Notes: generated from the letters alone by a model not told the origin. DNA of 64,000 nt from Notospermus geniculatus (GCA_002633025.1 NMRB01000215.1:284252-348251); one strand, 5' to 3'; shown: positions 47,448 to 57,645, counted from the stretch's first letter. Program-made: numbers and translations.

Positions 47448-48526
47448 TAGCAACAAGGACAGGTGATGACCAATCATGTTTCCTGGCCAACAGAAAGAGA
47501 CTTACTGTAAGCAACAAGGAGAGGTAACCACCGGTCTGGTACTCCTATCTGACAGAGAGCTACTTTATATTACTCTGAACAACAAGGACATTTAACGACC
47601 ACATACAGTCCTTGAACCAAACATTTTTTTTGTCTTTGACTTGAGGAGCCCACGATTGAAAGGTCATTCCAGCCTCAGGGGGCCTGAGATCAAGTTACTG
47701 ACATTGCCAGTGGTGCATCACAAACACAATACTGATCATCCTCTCCTTCCCACAGGGCTGGCGTCTGTTTTTTTCTTTAGATGTTCCCCGTTTCAAAGGT
47801 CTTTGGAATCAGATCAGGCTACTTGCCAGCGTTTACCATCTTGTTTGTCTATTCAAAGAGTGACTACACAACCTTTTGTGAAGAACTTGGTGTTAAACGC
47901 AGGGGAGACATGGAATATACGAAGATACAACAAAAAACTTGCCAGAATACGGATTAGACGAGGCCGACATTTGTGGACTTCATGAAATATTCAGACATGG
48001 TGTGGCCACTACCAGACGTTTTTAGGTGAATAATTGACAATGTGTGCATGCATACATGTTTGTCTCACACGGGTAAATCAGCATCTTCTGGCTACAAACT
48101 GATGGGCATAGCCTTTTGTGATGTGCACAAGAACTCTGTTTCGTGAAAGTGACTGAACAGTTTCGCAGGACCAGCCCATCATTCACAGGGTCTGGTGAAC
48201 TTGGACGATTCATGAACTTGACGGGTTGCAAACTCTGGCAGTAACTGGATCAGAGATAATCAAAGTATTCATTATGACCAATTACCATAAGTTCTTCCCC
48301 AAAGCCGATTATAAGTCTAAACTCTGTGAAATCTAAGACATCCTTGTTGTATCGAGTGATGAAAGAGGTGGCTGGGAGGCTATGCTCCCTCAAAGTGAAT
48401 CCTTAATGAGATATCATTAAAACAGGAATAGAGGCCAGCAGACTCTTGTAATTCACTACTCCAATAATTGCAGACAGTTTACAAAGTAGCTAAACTTGTG
48501 GAATCTATTTATGAAAGCAGTTGTGA

Positions 48527-48790
48527 GGGAAGGATCATGGACTAAAGGAAAGAAAGCAAGAAACGATCATGGCCAGGAGGCAGTGGTGGAGCAAGGGTCA
48601 TGGACTGAAGGCCAGGGGGCAGTGGTGGAGCAAGGGTCATGGACTGAAGGCCAGGGGCAGAGGTGGAGCAAGGGTTACAGACTAAAGGCCAGGGGGCAGT
48701 GTTGGAGCATGGAACATGGACTAAAGGCCAGGGGGCAGTATAAGGGGCAGTGACGGAGTAGGCCTAAGGAACATGGACTAAAGTTGGAGC
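48527..48790. repeat. Minisatellite of about 40 bp
   Basis: Repeated AAGGCCAGGGGGCAGTGGTG, then GAGCAAGGGTCATGGACT, around five to six units with decay to the right. The open frame over it (48496-48753) encodes only repeated SWTEGQG-type peptides. Confidence 0.88.
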
Positions 48791-48864
48791 AAAGAACACT
48801 AAGGAGCAGCCCATTCAGCAGCATATCACTTGATCCTTTCAGACAAGTTGCCATTGGAAAGTTG

Positions 48865-48930
48865 TGACACAACTGGGAATTGAACCTGGAGCTCTCCGTC
48901 ACAAGTCCAAAGCTAAAGCACTACACCACC
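48865..48930 (-). repeat. tRNA-like sequence on the minus strand
   Basis: Reading the minus strand, TGGTGTAGTGCTTTAGC is followed by CAGGTTCAATTCCCAG. A-box and B-box order is correct; the ends do not pair as an acceptor stem. Confidence 0.45.
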
Positions 48931-49400
48931 AAGTTCACCAAACCACAACCTTTAAAAGCTGATATTCTGAAAAGACACCAGAATACAGTCATGTACCCCA
49001 GGTTAATATTTCAAAACATCTGACAGAGAAAGATGAGGTGAAAAAATTGGTTGTTACCAAGGGGTGAAATGATTTGCGTCACAGTACCCAGGGCAACAAG
49101 GGACATTTAAATGCCAGAAGGGTTCACGTCTGCCAAATTTTTTATGTCGACACATGATTATTGTCGTTGGCTTCAAAAGCAAGTATTGTGTGTTTTGCGA
49201 GGAGGTGTAATGAAAAGAGATGGATCAGAAAAATAGGCAGCGGTTGAACATAATGTCAACATTCTGCGACTCGCTGAAACTTCTGAAAAACAGAAAGGTA
49301 TTATAAACAATGCTGAAATAAGAACTTTTCAGCAGTATTATGCCACCTATTGGTGAAATGAACAACCCAGATTGTGATCTTTATGACCAATTCTGTGTGT

Positions 49401-49532
49401 GCACTACTCCACGCGAGTTCTCTCATGCGAGTTTTGGCTCTCAATGGGCGATTCCTTGTGTGGAGACTGATGACACAAACGAATGCCCATAGTTTTCTAA
49501 GGTTGTGTTGCCCATAGAGAGAAATCTGAATA
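49401..49532. mobile_element. Family B hairpin MITE
   Basis: CACTACTCCACGCGAGTTC, then GGCTCTCAATGGGCGATTCC on the left, GTGTTGCCCATAGAGAG on the right. The right terminus is truncated or degenerate. Confidence 0.55.
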
Positions 49533-49705
49533 GCTAGACCAAGGCACCCAAGATAGAACAGTCTGGATTGTCAATCACTGATGCATGGCGCAATGTCATC
49601 AAACACCTCTGATATGCAGACACCAATGCCGTGGGGACACTACATTCTGTCCTTAGGACCATGGACTGCTCTGTTAACTTCTTTACTGATGACACCCCAA
49701 AGATC

Positions 49706-49845
49706 AGGGCCGACCACACAGAAAGTCCGATGGTGCTACCGGTGCCTATCAGCCATGTCAGCAGTTAGTTATAACGCATTTTTCCATTAACTAAACCGCC
49801 GATAGGCACCGAAAGCACTATCGGACGTTCTGTGCAGTCGGCCCT
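49706..49845. mobile_element. Foldback MITE, about 48-bp inverted arms
   Basis: Left AGGGCCGACCACACAGAAAG, then TCCGATGGTGCTACCGGTGC, CTATCAGC. Right GCCGATAGGCACCGAAAGCA, then CTATCGGACGTTCTGTGCAG, TCGGCCCT. Most of the arm pairs. The central part of about 44 bp is AT-rich. It is non-coding. Confidence 0.75.
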
Positions 49846-50154
49846 CGACTGAACAAACGCTTTCCTCAAGAGAGCAGTTCCTATGACTTGTCTGTTGAAT
49901 GATGTTGCTGGCATTGGATTTCAATGAGGTGCCCTCAGTAGAGAAGGATTTGTCTGGTATAGGAGGTCCACTATGAGAGGTACTTGCGCATTCACAACAG
50001 ATACACAGCTTAGGTACTACATGTTTGTAATGTGCAATGGTGAATCTGTGATGAAACCTCTATAGGCCAACATCACTGTCTCTGTCTGAGCCACTGATGA
50101 TGTCCAGAAGCACACCTACACAAACTCAGAAGTTCATCTTTCTTTTTCCTTTGA

Positions 50155-50253
50155 CATCCTCCGATGGCAGGGCTTTGGTCTTGCTTCTCCTCGTACACTT
50201 GTATGTGTTAGTGGATGACGATGAGCGAGGTAAACCCCTGCAGTGGGAGGATG
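50155..50253. mobile_element. Family A hairpin element, copy 5
   Basis: CATCCTCCGATGGCAGGGCT, then TTGGTCTTGCTTCTCCTCGT on the left; AACCCCTGCAGTGGGAGGAT on the right. The right inner arm has diverged. Confidence 0.65.
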
Positions 50254-50670
50254 CCTTTTGAGGACAGATGTGTTAAGGCCTATTTACAGGTTTCACCCCA
50301 GGTTGCTTGACACTCAGTGGCATCCAAATCAAGTGTTGAGCACACTGAAACACACAGCAGCACACCAAGAAAACTTACTAATTAGTATTACAAGTTTGCA
50401 ACTTAGTTTTCGTGAACTGATTTCAGTTTCGACAAGGACAGATGAACCCGTCGTGGTAGGAACCTTAAATCTTTGGCGTTAGCTCAAAGGAGATCAAAAT
50501 AAGCGTTGCTTTTGATGGTATATCATAAAGAAGAAAGTGTAAGACCATAGTAGCAGTGTTTGCGGGACTGACCTACTGACCTACTTGATCATCAGATAGA
50601 CACAACCCGCAGAGACGCAAAGCAGCCCAAACTGGTGTGCGGCGGACGAGTTTTACGACGACGATGACGC

Positions 50671-51615
50671 TCAAGTTAAATTATCCAACACCGGAACAAT
50701 ATGAATTCGTCCATACTGATACCTTCGGTGTTGACTCGACGATGTTGCTTTGCTCTCTTTCTGGCGGTGTTTCTGACGACGTTCGACGGGGCTGCCTCGA
50801 CTATGTGCACTGTTCCCTCCATCACTACTGACCGAATTCCCTGACCGGTTGGAACTCTGGACGTCATTCCATTTCTCCATACTCCCATCATGTGAGTCTT
50901 TGACATAAATCCTTTGACCGCTCCGATGACCATCTTGCTGCTCGAGACTATAACGAGCATACTTTGATGGCCGCTCTTCCTCCGAGTCAGGGCTGCGTGG
51001 ACGTTTATGGGGTTCTTCGGAAAGATCACATGCATATGAAGGCTCCTTTCTTCTGTACGTGTCAGGATAAGAACCATTCCTCTTTCTATTATCCACTTTA
51101 TATCCACGCTGGTCTATCCTCTCCCTGTAAACCTGACTATTATCATTAAAATTATTCCGTTTTCTGTAGTTCATATTCCCCCTGAAATTCATGCCAATAT
51201 CGTCAAAGGCATTTTCAAAGTTCCTCCGTTGCAGTTGTTGTTTGAAGACACCATTACCAAAACCATTAACATAATTCCTGTTTCGTCTCATTTGCATATT
51301 GTTGTCGTAAAACCAGTTTTGTTGACGGCCTTTCTGATTCAAAATCTTTCCCTTCGGATTCCCCGGTTTTGGACCCTCGCTATAGGACAGCTCGACCCTA
51401 ATCTTGGACCCGCTGAACGACTTCCCGTCCAGACTACGGACACAGTTTTTTGCATCCATTTGATTGAAAAACTCGATGAAGGCAAACCCTGGAGGGTTGT
51501 GAGCGAGCCATACCTTCCGTAGTTGCCCAAATCGGCCAAAGAGTCTCTTAATCTCATCCTTTTTGACAGTCTCAAGCAGATTCCCAACGAATACTTTACT
51601 CCTGTTTTGTACCAT
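50671..51615 (-). CDS. Single-RRM RNA-binding protein, SRSF3/SRSF7-like
   Basis: A 314-residue protein starting at ATG (51613-51615) and ending at TGA (50671-50673). Residues about 7-77 form one RRM: RNP2 is VFVGNL at 8-13, and RNP1 is PPGFAFIEF at 41-49. The sequence VWLAHNPPGFAFIEF is the signature of the SRSF3/SRSF7 (9G8, Rbp1) group of SR splicing factors, which bind pre-mRNA in the nucleus. The rest is low-complexity. It is N/R/G-rich at about 100-190 (RRNRNYVNGFGNGV) and S/R/E/H-rich at 195-300 (HKRPRSPDSEEERPSKY, SSDGGNSAHSRGSPVERRQKHRQKES). It lacks long RS dipeptide runs and the CCHC zinc knuckle of SRSF7. The tail is thus unlike canonical family members. Immediately upstream is a strong acceptor (TTTTTTCTCTCGTTACAG/AATGG), so a 5'-UTR exon must lie above 51640. 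Confidence 0.88.
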   Translation of the reverse strand: MVQNRSKVFVGNLLETVKKDEIKRLFGRFGQLRKVWLAHNPPGFAFIEFFNQMDAKNCVRSLDGKSFSGSKIRVELSYSEGPKPGNPKGKILNQKGRQQNWFYDNNMQMRRNRNYVNGFGNGVFKQQLQRRNFENAFDDIGMNFRGNMNYRKRNNFNDNSQVYRERIDQRGYKVDNRKRNGSYPDTYRRKEPSYACDLSEEPHKRPRSPDSEEERPSKYARYSLEQQDGHRSGQRIYVKDSHDGSMEKWNDVQSSNRSGNSVSSDGGNSAHSRGSPVERRQKHRQKESKATSSSQHRRYQYGRIHIVPVLDNLT

Positions 51616-51616
51616 T

Positions 51617-51640
51617 CTGTAACGAGAGAAAAAAGAAACG
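51617..51640 (-). other. Splice acceptor before the start codon of the RRM gene
   Basis: Read on the minus strand, a pyrimidine tract and ACAG precede AATGGTACAAAAC, where ATG is the start. This places an intron in the 5' UTR and argues that the coding exon belongs to a spliced gene and is not a processed copy. Confidence 0.7.
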
Positions 51641-51700
51641 GCTCAGATAAGAGGCTGAGATGACCGCGGTTCTCGGAACTCTGAAAAGTAGAAGGTATAA

Positions 51701-51839
51701 GGCGATACTCCAGCTGAGAGGTTTCCCACGAGGGCTGGCTCTCTATTGTTGATTTCTTTGTGGCTTACATCTTGACCAGTGACACAAACAACTGTTCACT
51801 GAACTTGCCTGAGAAAACTCTAACGTGGAGCATGCCTAG
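51701..51839. mobile_element. Family B hairpin MITE upstream of the RRM gene
   Basis: GCGATACTCCAGCTGAGAGG, GGCTGGCTCTCTATTGTTGA on the left; TGAGAAAACTCTAACGTGGA, GCATGCC on the right. It is clearly related to the other family B copies, with diverged ends. Confidence 0.55.
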
Positions 51840-51929
51840 GACTTTGCTCAATAACAGCGAGCTCTGTGTGATGAGGAGCACAGCAAAATGATGCGGCATT
51901 CCCTCCCACTGACGATCCATTTTCAGTGG

Positions 51930-52200
51930 GGTAAGTACCATACCCAGTAATGAGGTAATTACCACACCCAATAATGGGGTAATTACCATACCCAATGGGG
52001 TAATATGATACAATAATAGGATAATTGCCACAACCAATAATGGGATAATTACCACCCAATAATGGGTAATGACCACACACAATAAAGGATAACTACCATC
52101 CCCAATAGTGGGATAATTACCACACCCAATAATGGGGTAAATACCACACCCAGTAATAGTGTAATTACTGTACCCAGTAAAGGGGTAATTACCATAACCA
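51930..52200. repeat. 24-bp minisatellite (GGTAATTACCACACCCAATAAT unit)
   Basis: About ten units of ATGGGGTAATTACCACACCC. As 24 is a multiple of three, the minus strand stays open with repeated GCGNYPII peptides. No start context, conserved domain or splice signal supports coding. Confidence 0.88.
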
Positions 52201-52772
52201 CTGATTTTCCGTAGGAAGAACACTATAATTGACACAAAGACAAAAAATCTTTGCGAGACGTCGGCAAAATGAGAAAGTGACGGCATACATCTGTTTATTA
52301 CTTAAGGGTTCTTTATCAGAGCCCCCAAGCTTTCTCAGCTTCACAATAATCCAACATAAAAAAGATAAAGATAAACGTTCAAGTCGAGCCAGTTGCTATG
52401 GATACTAAAACAATAGAATACAGCAATATTCCCACTCAGAAAGAAATTTACACAAACATCAGCAGTTATAAACTTTTTTCTCGCTCAACATGCAAACAAT
52501 GTCGGCAACACTGTTGTCTTGTGATGAAGACTAGAGTTCAAAATACATGTACTTTAATAGTTCAGAGCAGCGTAAACTGGTGGATGATAATAATGAATAA
52601 CAGATTACAGGCATGGATCCAAGTAGGAGCGCCACCTCTCTTTGTGCTTTGATATCGACTGTGGAATTATTGAATTTGGTATCCCCTACTTGAAAGCGCC
52701 TGGCATGTCTGGAAACTTTCATGACGCTTGCGGCAGGATTGGGTGCCTCCCTCTTTCTCCTAGTCCTGGGTC

Positions 52773-52903
52773 GCCATTGTGGTTTTCTTACAACTTGTGC
52801 TGAGATAAATGACACAAACGAATGCCCATAGTTTTCTCAGACGGAGTTGCCCACAGAGAGCCAGCTCGCGCAAGAAAACTCCAGTATGGAGCAGCCCCTT
52901 TAG
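52773..52903. mobile_element. Family B hairpin MITE, left-truncated
   Basis: It retains GACACAAACGAATGCCCATA, then GTTGCCCACAGAGAGCCAGC, AAGAAAACTCCAGTATGGAG and CAGCCCCTTTAG, i.e. the right half and right terminus. The left arm is missing. Confidence 0.55.
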
Positions 52904-52915
52904 ATTCATATTCAA

Positions 52916-53075
52916 CAGGCACGGATCCAAAGGGGGGCACAACCCCCTTTCGGTCAACAAATCTGTAAAATTGACGGTGAAATTCTGAAATTTGGAGCAA
53001 ATCATTGAAATTCGCCGCAGATTTCAATGTAGCACAGTGTGCCCCCTCTTTTCCGAAATTGCGGATCCGCCCCTG
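52916..53075. mobile_element. hAT-like MITE, copy 2
   Basis: The left end CAGGCACGGATCCAAAGGGG and the right end GCGGATCCGCCCCTG are imperfect inverses. Inner sequence (TCGGTCAACAAATCTGTAAA, CACAGTGTGCCCCCTCTTTT) matches 29995-30164. Confidence 0.7.
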
Positions 53076-53443
53076 TTCATGGGTGAAAATGTTGGTGTCT
53101 ACAGTATGAGCTTAGAGCTCAACAGAGTTGGTAATTATCAAAGATGTTGATTATAGACCAATGATGTATGGTGCCATTGTAAACTACAGTTTCAAGAGAC
53201 TTTTGCCTCCTCCAGATACAAAGCTTATCAAATATCAAAGAGGAATCGCTGCCACATTTAGCCTAATCAAAGGAAAAGAACACAATAAAGACACCAGGCT
53301 TTGCTTCAAAAACTCCAAGTAGCACCAGGAAATGAGTCAATAGTACCCTGGATGGAGGAAATTAACCCACTCAGAAATACATGTACTCTCAAAGATGCTT
53401 GTGAAAACCATGGGGTAGGCGTGGGAAACCACTTCTTTTGTTT

Positions 53444-53720
53444 CGTCATATTGTATTGCATTGTATTGTATTTGCATCTTTCCATCAACGCCAAAGCCAT
53501 GGCATTATTGGCCCTGGTAAGTACAGAAGAGGCCATCACAAGCTTCTCATGTTCCTCACTTGGATGGGTTCTTGCAAGAACAAGGTACAAAGCACCAAGG
53601 CTTACTGTCCCATGTGACGGATGTGAAGAGCCAGGGATGACATCCCGTGGCCTAGGCTGGATTCGAACCCAGGACGTGCCCCTTGCTTGGCGGATAACCG
53701 ATCAGCCATCAGGGCTTCAT
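53444..53720 (-). mobile_element. Full-length tRNA-derived SINE with a pentamer-like tail, copy 1
   Basis: Read on the minus strand: a head with TGGCTGATCGG (A box) and CTGGGTTCGAATCCAGCC (B box, paired T-stem), a body (GACAGTAAGCCTTGGTGC, AAGAACCCATCCAAGTGAGG, TACTTACCAGGGCCAATAAT), and a tail of ATACAATACAATGCAATAC. Length about 277 bp. It is the best reference for the SINE split by the satellite at 10456-17010. Confidence 0.88.
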
Positions 53721-54372
53721 ATTGTCACATCAGTGATACAAGTTTGTCATCCAAACGTGAGTCAGTGCCATTAGCTCGCTCATCAGAGTAGCATCTCACC
53801 AACACCAAATGCAGATATGACACTTTGATCAACTATTCAACAGCCACCATGTCACTTCTGACAGCTGAAAGACAACCAATCCTCAAGACATCCCAATCAG
53901 TCACCAATAAAAAAGCTCAAAATGAGTTACCAACGCTGACAACTTAATATCCGATGTGACCTGAATGCCAGGTTTCATGACCAAATTAGTAATTAAACCT
54001 TCTATTCAGTTTAAAACCACATGATCTGCATGCTGAAGAAGCTCCTTTCATAACAGCTCCTGAAGGCAAATCTTTCTAATGGCAACAATTATTTGATTTG
54101 GCCTTTCATTAGGTTCTCATACATCCGCCTGCAAAATTAATGACTTGCAAGATCTCACTCCGAAAGGATGGCGAGACCAAAGAAATAACTACAAGGCAGA
54201 ACGTATCGGAGCTTTTTTTCTACCAAAGAAATGTTTCATATGAACCATGAGTCTTTATCTTCTACTCCTTGTCAAGGACTGGAGTATGAACTGCAGCCTA
54301 TTTTCTGAAAACGATGAAAACACGAGAGTTGTGATGAAAAAAAAACAGCCCTACAAAAAAGCTGTGAGAGTA

Positions 54373-54960
54373 AAGGCTCGTCTACACGGTCATACATTTG
54401 TTCAAAACATCATCATACATTTGTATGATGATGTCCAAGCTTGTTTGTCGATTTCTGTCTTGTGACAGTGCAGCTAAAATTTTGAACATCATCATACATT
54501 GTTCAAAGCAGCATCATAATCTTGTATGATGATGTTCAAGTTTGTTGTGGATTTCGATCTACAGTCCAACATTCATGGACATTGTATGATGAAGTATGAT
54601 GGAGAAAGGATAATGTTGGATGATGTTCAAGTTTGTTGGGAAAACCGTCCACACGATCATACATTTGTGCCTGAACATCATCACACATTTTTTTTGGGAT
54701 GTTTTGCATTGGCAAGATGAAACATGCAGCTAAAAATTTGAACATCATCATACATGTTCAGGTTTGTTGGGAAAACAGTCCACACGATCATACATTTGTC
54801 CATGAACATCATCACACAAATTTGAACATCATCATACATGTTGGTTGCTGTTCAAGTTTGTTGGGAAAACAGCCTACACAATCAAATATCTGTCCATGAA
54901 CATCATCATACAAATGTATGAGGATGTTTTGAACAAATGTATGATCGTGTAGACAAGCCT
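54373..54960. mobile_element. 588-bp TA-flanked MITE with about 50-bp inverted repeats
   Basis: Left end AAGGCTCGTCTACACGGTCA, then TACATTTGTTCAAAACATCA; the right end is its inverse, GAACAAATGTATGATCGTGT, then AGACAAGCCT. TA lies on both sides (54371-54372, 54961-54962). Copy 2 (near 58918) has the empty site GAGAGTATCACATG. The inside is filled with further CATCATACATTTGT and ACAAATGTATGATGATG sub-repeats, so the element can fold many ways. It has no coding capacity. Confidence 0.85.
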
Positions 54961-55524
54961 TAACACTTGTACATTATTAAGGTAATCAGCAACCACAAGT
55001 AATTGAAGAACTTCAGTCTAGACTATCATGGCGTAGAGTTGCTTAAAACTACATGTAGGAAGTATTGGCAAAGGAAGTGCCATTGACTTGCAGAGGCAGT
55101 TACAAACTCGGCAGGCAATGAAACGACACAAATGGATGGGGATGTCGATAAAAAGCAGGTCAAGGCCCTACTGATATCGGTTTACATCTTACGACCAAAT
55201 ATTCTCACCCACTTGTGAGAGACTTATATGAAGAAGGTCGATGGCAAGGAGGAAATGCAATGTTTGAGAGCCATCCATCAAGGCTTCACTTCTGAGAACA
55301 TTCAACATGACGCCAGGAAGCCCCAGCCTACTTGGTTACTATGGGGGATGGAGTTACCAGAGGAATACACACTGTAAGTGCAATGAGGAAAGAGAACGAA
55401 GGAGATTCATCGGCAAGAGGCCAACTTCGAAGGGTGACATCAAGCACTGTAGAGGCCAATAGCTGGAAGCCTGAAGGACGAGTGGCAGGAGAAATCAAGA
55501 GTTAGTGCTGACATCTTAAGAGGA

Positions 55525-55645
55525 AGAAGTACCAGTGAAGGCCAAGAGGCAGCAGAAGTGACAGTCCAGGATTGACAAAGGCCAAGAGGCAGCACGAGTG
55601 GAGAGAGTCCAGGGCAGCACCAAGACCAAGAGGCAGCACGAGTAC
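55525..55645. repeat. Short tandem repeat (CAAGAGGCAGCACGAGT unit)
   Basis: AAGGCCAAGAGGCAGCA, then GAAGTGACAGTCCAGGATTG and CACGAGTGGAGAGAGTCCAG recur three to four times. Copy 2 at 59712-59812 has lost about one unit. Confidence 0.65.
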
Positions 55646-56034
55646 TGGAGAGAGCCATCGATGGCAGACGGCCCAGCGCCAAGCATCATTGACACCATCC
55701 CACCTGAACATTCCTCACTACGTAGCAACAAGAGCTCTTGGTGTCATGTAATACACCCCTCCCTTTTGACTTACTCCTTAGGGATACATCCACAAAAGCA
55801 ATCACACATGATCGCCCAACTCCTTGGCAGGGACTAAAGTTACAAATTCTGAAGGCCACCAACGATACGAACAGACAGATCTCTCAATAAACAGAACATG
55901 ACAAAGCATCTCATAGAACACCTGAAGGATTATTTGCTTACATCTGTGGATATGGTTACTGGATGACTTACAGGCAAGAAGGAGCCTTAAGTCATTGTGT
56001 ACAGAAGGATAGAGCAATTGGTAACTGTTGGAAT

Positions 56035-56100
56035 GGTGTAGTGGAAACAGCAGCCCTGTCACCTCTGAGGATCTGGGTTCAATCACTGCTTGGACCCATT
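56035..56100 (+). repeat. tRNA-like sequence
   Basis: AATGGTGTAGTGGAAACAGC followed by TCTGGGTTCAATCACTGC has A- and B-box order. There is no acceptor pairing. Its counterpart is at 60193-60260. Confidence 0.45.
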
Positions 56101-56970
56101 TAATCACTGCTCGTACTCGATCGCGTCGCCAACCATAATGGCAAATGTTGGCAGGTAGAATGATGATGCCTTCGCAGTACAAAAGTAAAAAAGAGTTTAG
56201 TTAGAGGTTGGGTGTGTTTGTACCCTTAGTTGAAATGGACTTTGTAATGCAATGCTTATTGTATAACCGTCAGTAGTGTACCTAAGTATCCGAAATGATA
56301 TTGCAGGACTACGGTGTAGCTCCACGCCAATATGGCATGCATAACCAAAGTAGTGAGGGTCTGCAGATCATGAATAAACTGTACAAAACACAATTGATGT
56401 CTTGTTTCATTCTTTTTGAATTGAACTTTAGACGATGGGGGATCTATGTGATACCATGTCTAATCTGCTCAGACCCATTCAATCATTGCTCAGACCCATT
56501 CTGCATGGTAGAGAGGGTGATTCACCTCCAGTTTACATCCTTCACCGATGATCTCGATGCCTCAATCCACATTTTAAGAAGAGATTAGTTTTTATGGTCA
56601 TCAACATTCAACGGAAATTTGATCAGCAGTTGGTATCATCCACCATGACCAATTCAATTACCTCTTGCCATCAATTCATTCTTAACAAGTTTTTCTGCCC
56701 GTCAACTGAATGATACACTGACAGAATGATTTTGTTCAGCTTCATCAGGTCAACAAGCGCATCCACCTGAATAGATAGAGAGGAATGAAAACATGTTATC
56801 GTACAATGACGAGCAAGAATGGCACTTGTTTGACTTCATCCAAGATAAGCTCTTGGTTTGTAAATGGAAGACTTGTAAGTTATCACCAAGGACATGCCAC
56901 AGCGGCATCACCATCATCCCAATACGCTATTTTATATCCAGCGCTAACAGCAACTTTGTATGGTATCTGC

Positions 56971-57065
56971 CACCCTCCGATCGCAGGGCTTTGGTCTCAC
57001 TCCTCTTCATACACCATACAAGAGCATAAGAGGAGTGAGACCAAAGCCCTGCGATGGGAGGATGG
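56971..57065. mobile_element. Family A hairpin element, copy 6 (near-perfect arms)
   Basis: Left CACCCTCCGATCGCAGGGCT, TTGGTCTCACTCCTCTTC; right GAGGAGTGAGACCAAAGCCC, TGCGATGGGAGGATGGG. The arms pair almost completely around a loop of about 20 bp. Its counterpart is at 61128-61225. Confidence 0.8.
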
Positions 57066-57496
57066 GTATCTGCCAAGATGAGCTGTAACCGGGTGTTATC
57101 AAGACTTAGGCAGATTGAATGATTAATGAGATTCAGAGTGTTCCTTCATTAAAGCTTCAAGTTAATTTGGTTAAAAAGTGGCTTTGTTCAAGATGAATTG
57201 ATTGCCAGTGAATAAACTTGCCATTATATTTTATGAGTGATTTATCGATGTGGAACACGAGGCAATTTTAATGCACATAGCTAGCAACAGCATATTGCGA
57301 GAAACCGCTGTTTTCCACAGCAGAGGAGGCAATGCCACTGTGTGGTGAAAAGCAACATGTCTTGCTTGCAATGAGCCTGAGCAGTGAGAGTTAAACATGT
57401 TTTATCCGTGCTTGCTATGACTTGCTTGAAATGGGCAACGGGCTTTTTCTTGACATTGAAAACATTCACAATGCATGTTTCCCCGTGTGCTGACAG

Positions 57497-57645
57497 CTTT
57501 CTACAGTACCCCCGGTCGTATGGCACGGCTAACCCGCCAGCCATGGGGGATTTCATTTATGGGCTATTGGTTGGTGCATTGGCCTCTAAGCTGGAAGTTA
57601 AGCGACGTTGAGCGCGGTCAGTACTTGGATAGGTGACCAACTTGC
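57497..57645 (+). mobile_element. 5S-rRNA-like short repeat, copy 2
   Basis: CTGGAAGTTAAGCGACGTTG, then AGCGCGGTCAGTACTTGGAT and AGGTGACC follow the 5S rRNA internal promoter (A box, intermediate element, C box) over about 50 bp. Upstream, CTTTCTACAGTACCCC, GGCTAACCCGCCAGCCATGG and GGGCTATTGGTTGGTGCATT form a shared leader. It is directly followed by a second unit. Confidence 0.7.

Larger units (their letters stand above)
45661..48360. repeat. 2.7-kb duplicated segment, copy 2
   Basis: This repeats 42478-45288 with small indels and substitutions, including loss of about 60 bp of the tRNA-like cluster near 46360. It continues past the shared end into unique sequence (GAAAGAGGTGGCTGGGAGG). Confidence 0.92.
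48361..50670. other. Gene-poor stretch downstream of the RRM gene
   Basis: It contains a minisatellite (48527-48790), a minus-strand tRNA-like sequence (48865-48930), a family B hairpin (49401-49532), a foldback (49706-49845) and a family A hairpin (50155-50253). The part near 50670 would include the 3' UTR of the minus-strand RRM gene. No AATAAA was identified for it. Confidence 0.45.
51641..53443. other. Upstream region of the RRM gene; repeats only
   Basis: It holds a family B hairpin (51701), a 24-bp minisatellite (51930-52200), a truncated family B copy (52773-52903) and a hAT-like MITE (52916-53075). The non-coding first exon and promoter of the RRM gene may lie here but cannot be located from sequence. 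Confidence 0.45.

Noticed and set aside
47641-47985. A 114-codon frame in the second 2.7-kb copy, with an acceptor-like CCCACAG inside
   Set aside because: The equivalent frame in the first copy (44578-44909) is broken by indels, so it is not under coding constraint.
51765-52286. A 173-residue Gly/Tyr/Ile repeat protein on the minus strand
   Set aside because: It is a 24-bp minisatellite, open only because 24 is divisible by three. There is no conserved part outside the repeat.
55440-55731. Ser/Leu-rich frames on the minus strand near 55.6 kb and 59.7 kb
   Set aside because: They lie over a short tandem repeat, and frame and length differ between the two copies.
57590-57645. Functional 5S rRNA gene
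   Set aside because: Only the promoter half is similar. The 5' half of 5S is replaced by an unrelated leader and the 3' end diverges.
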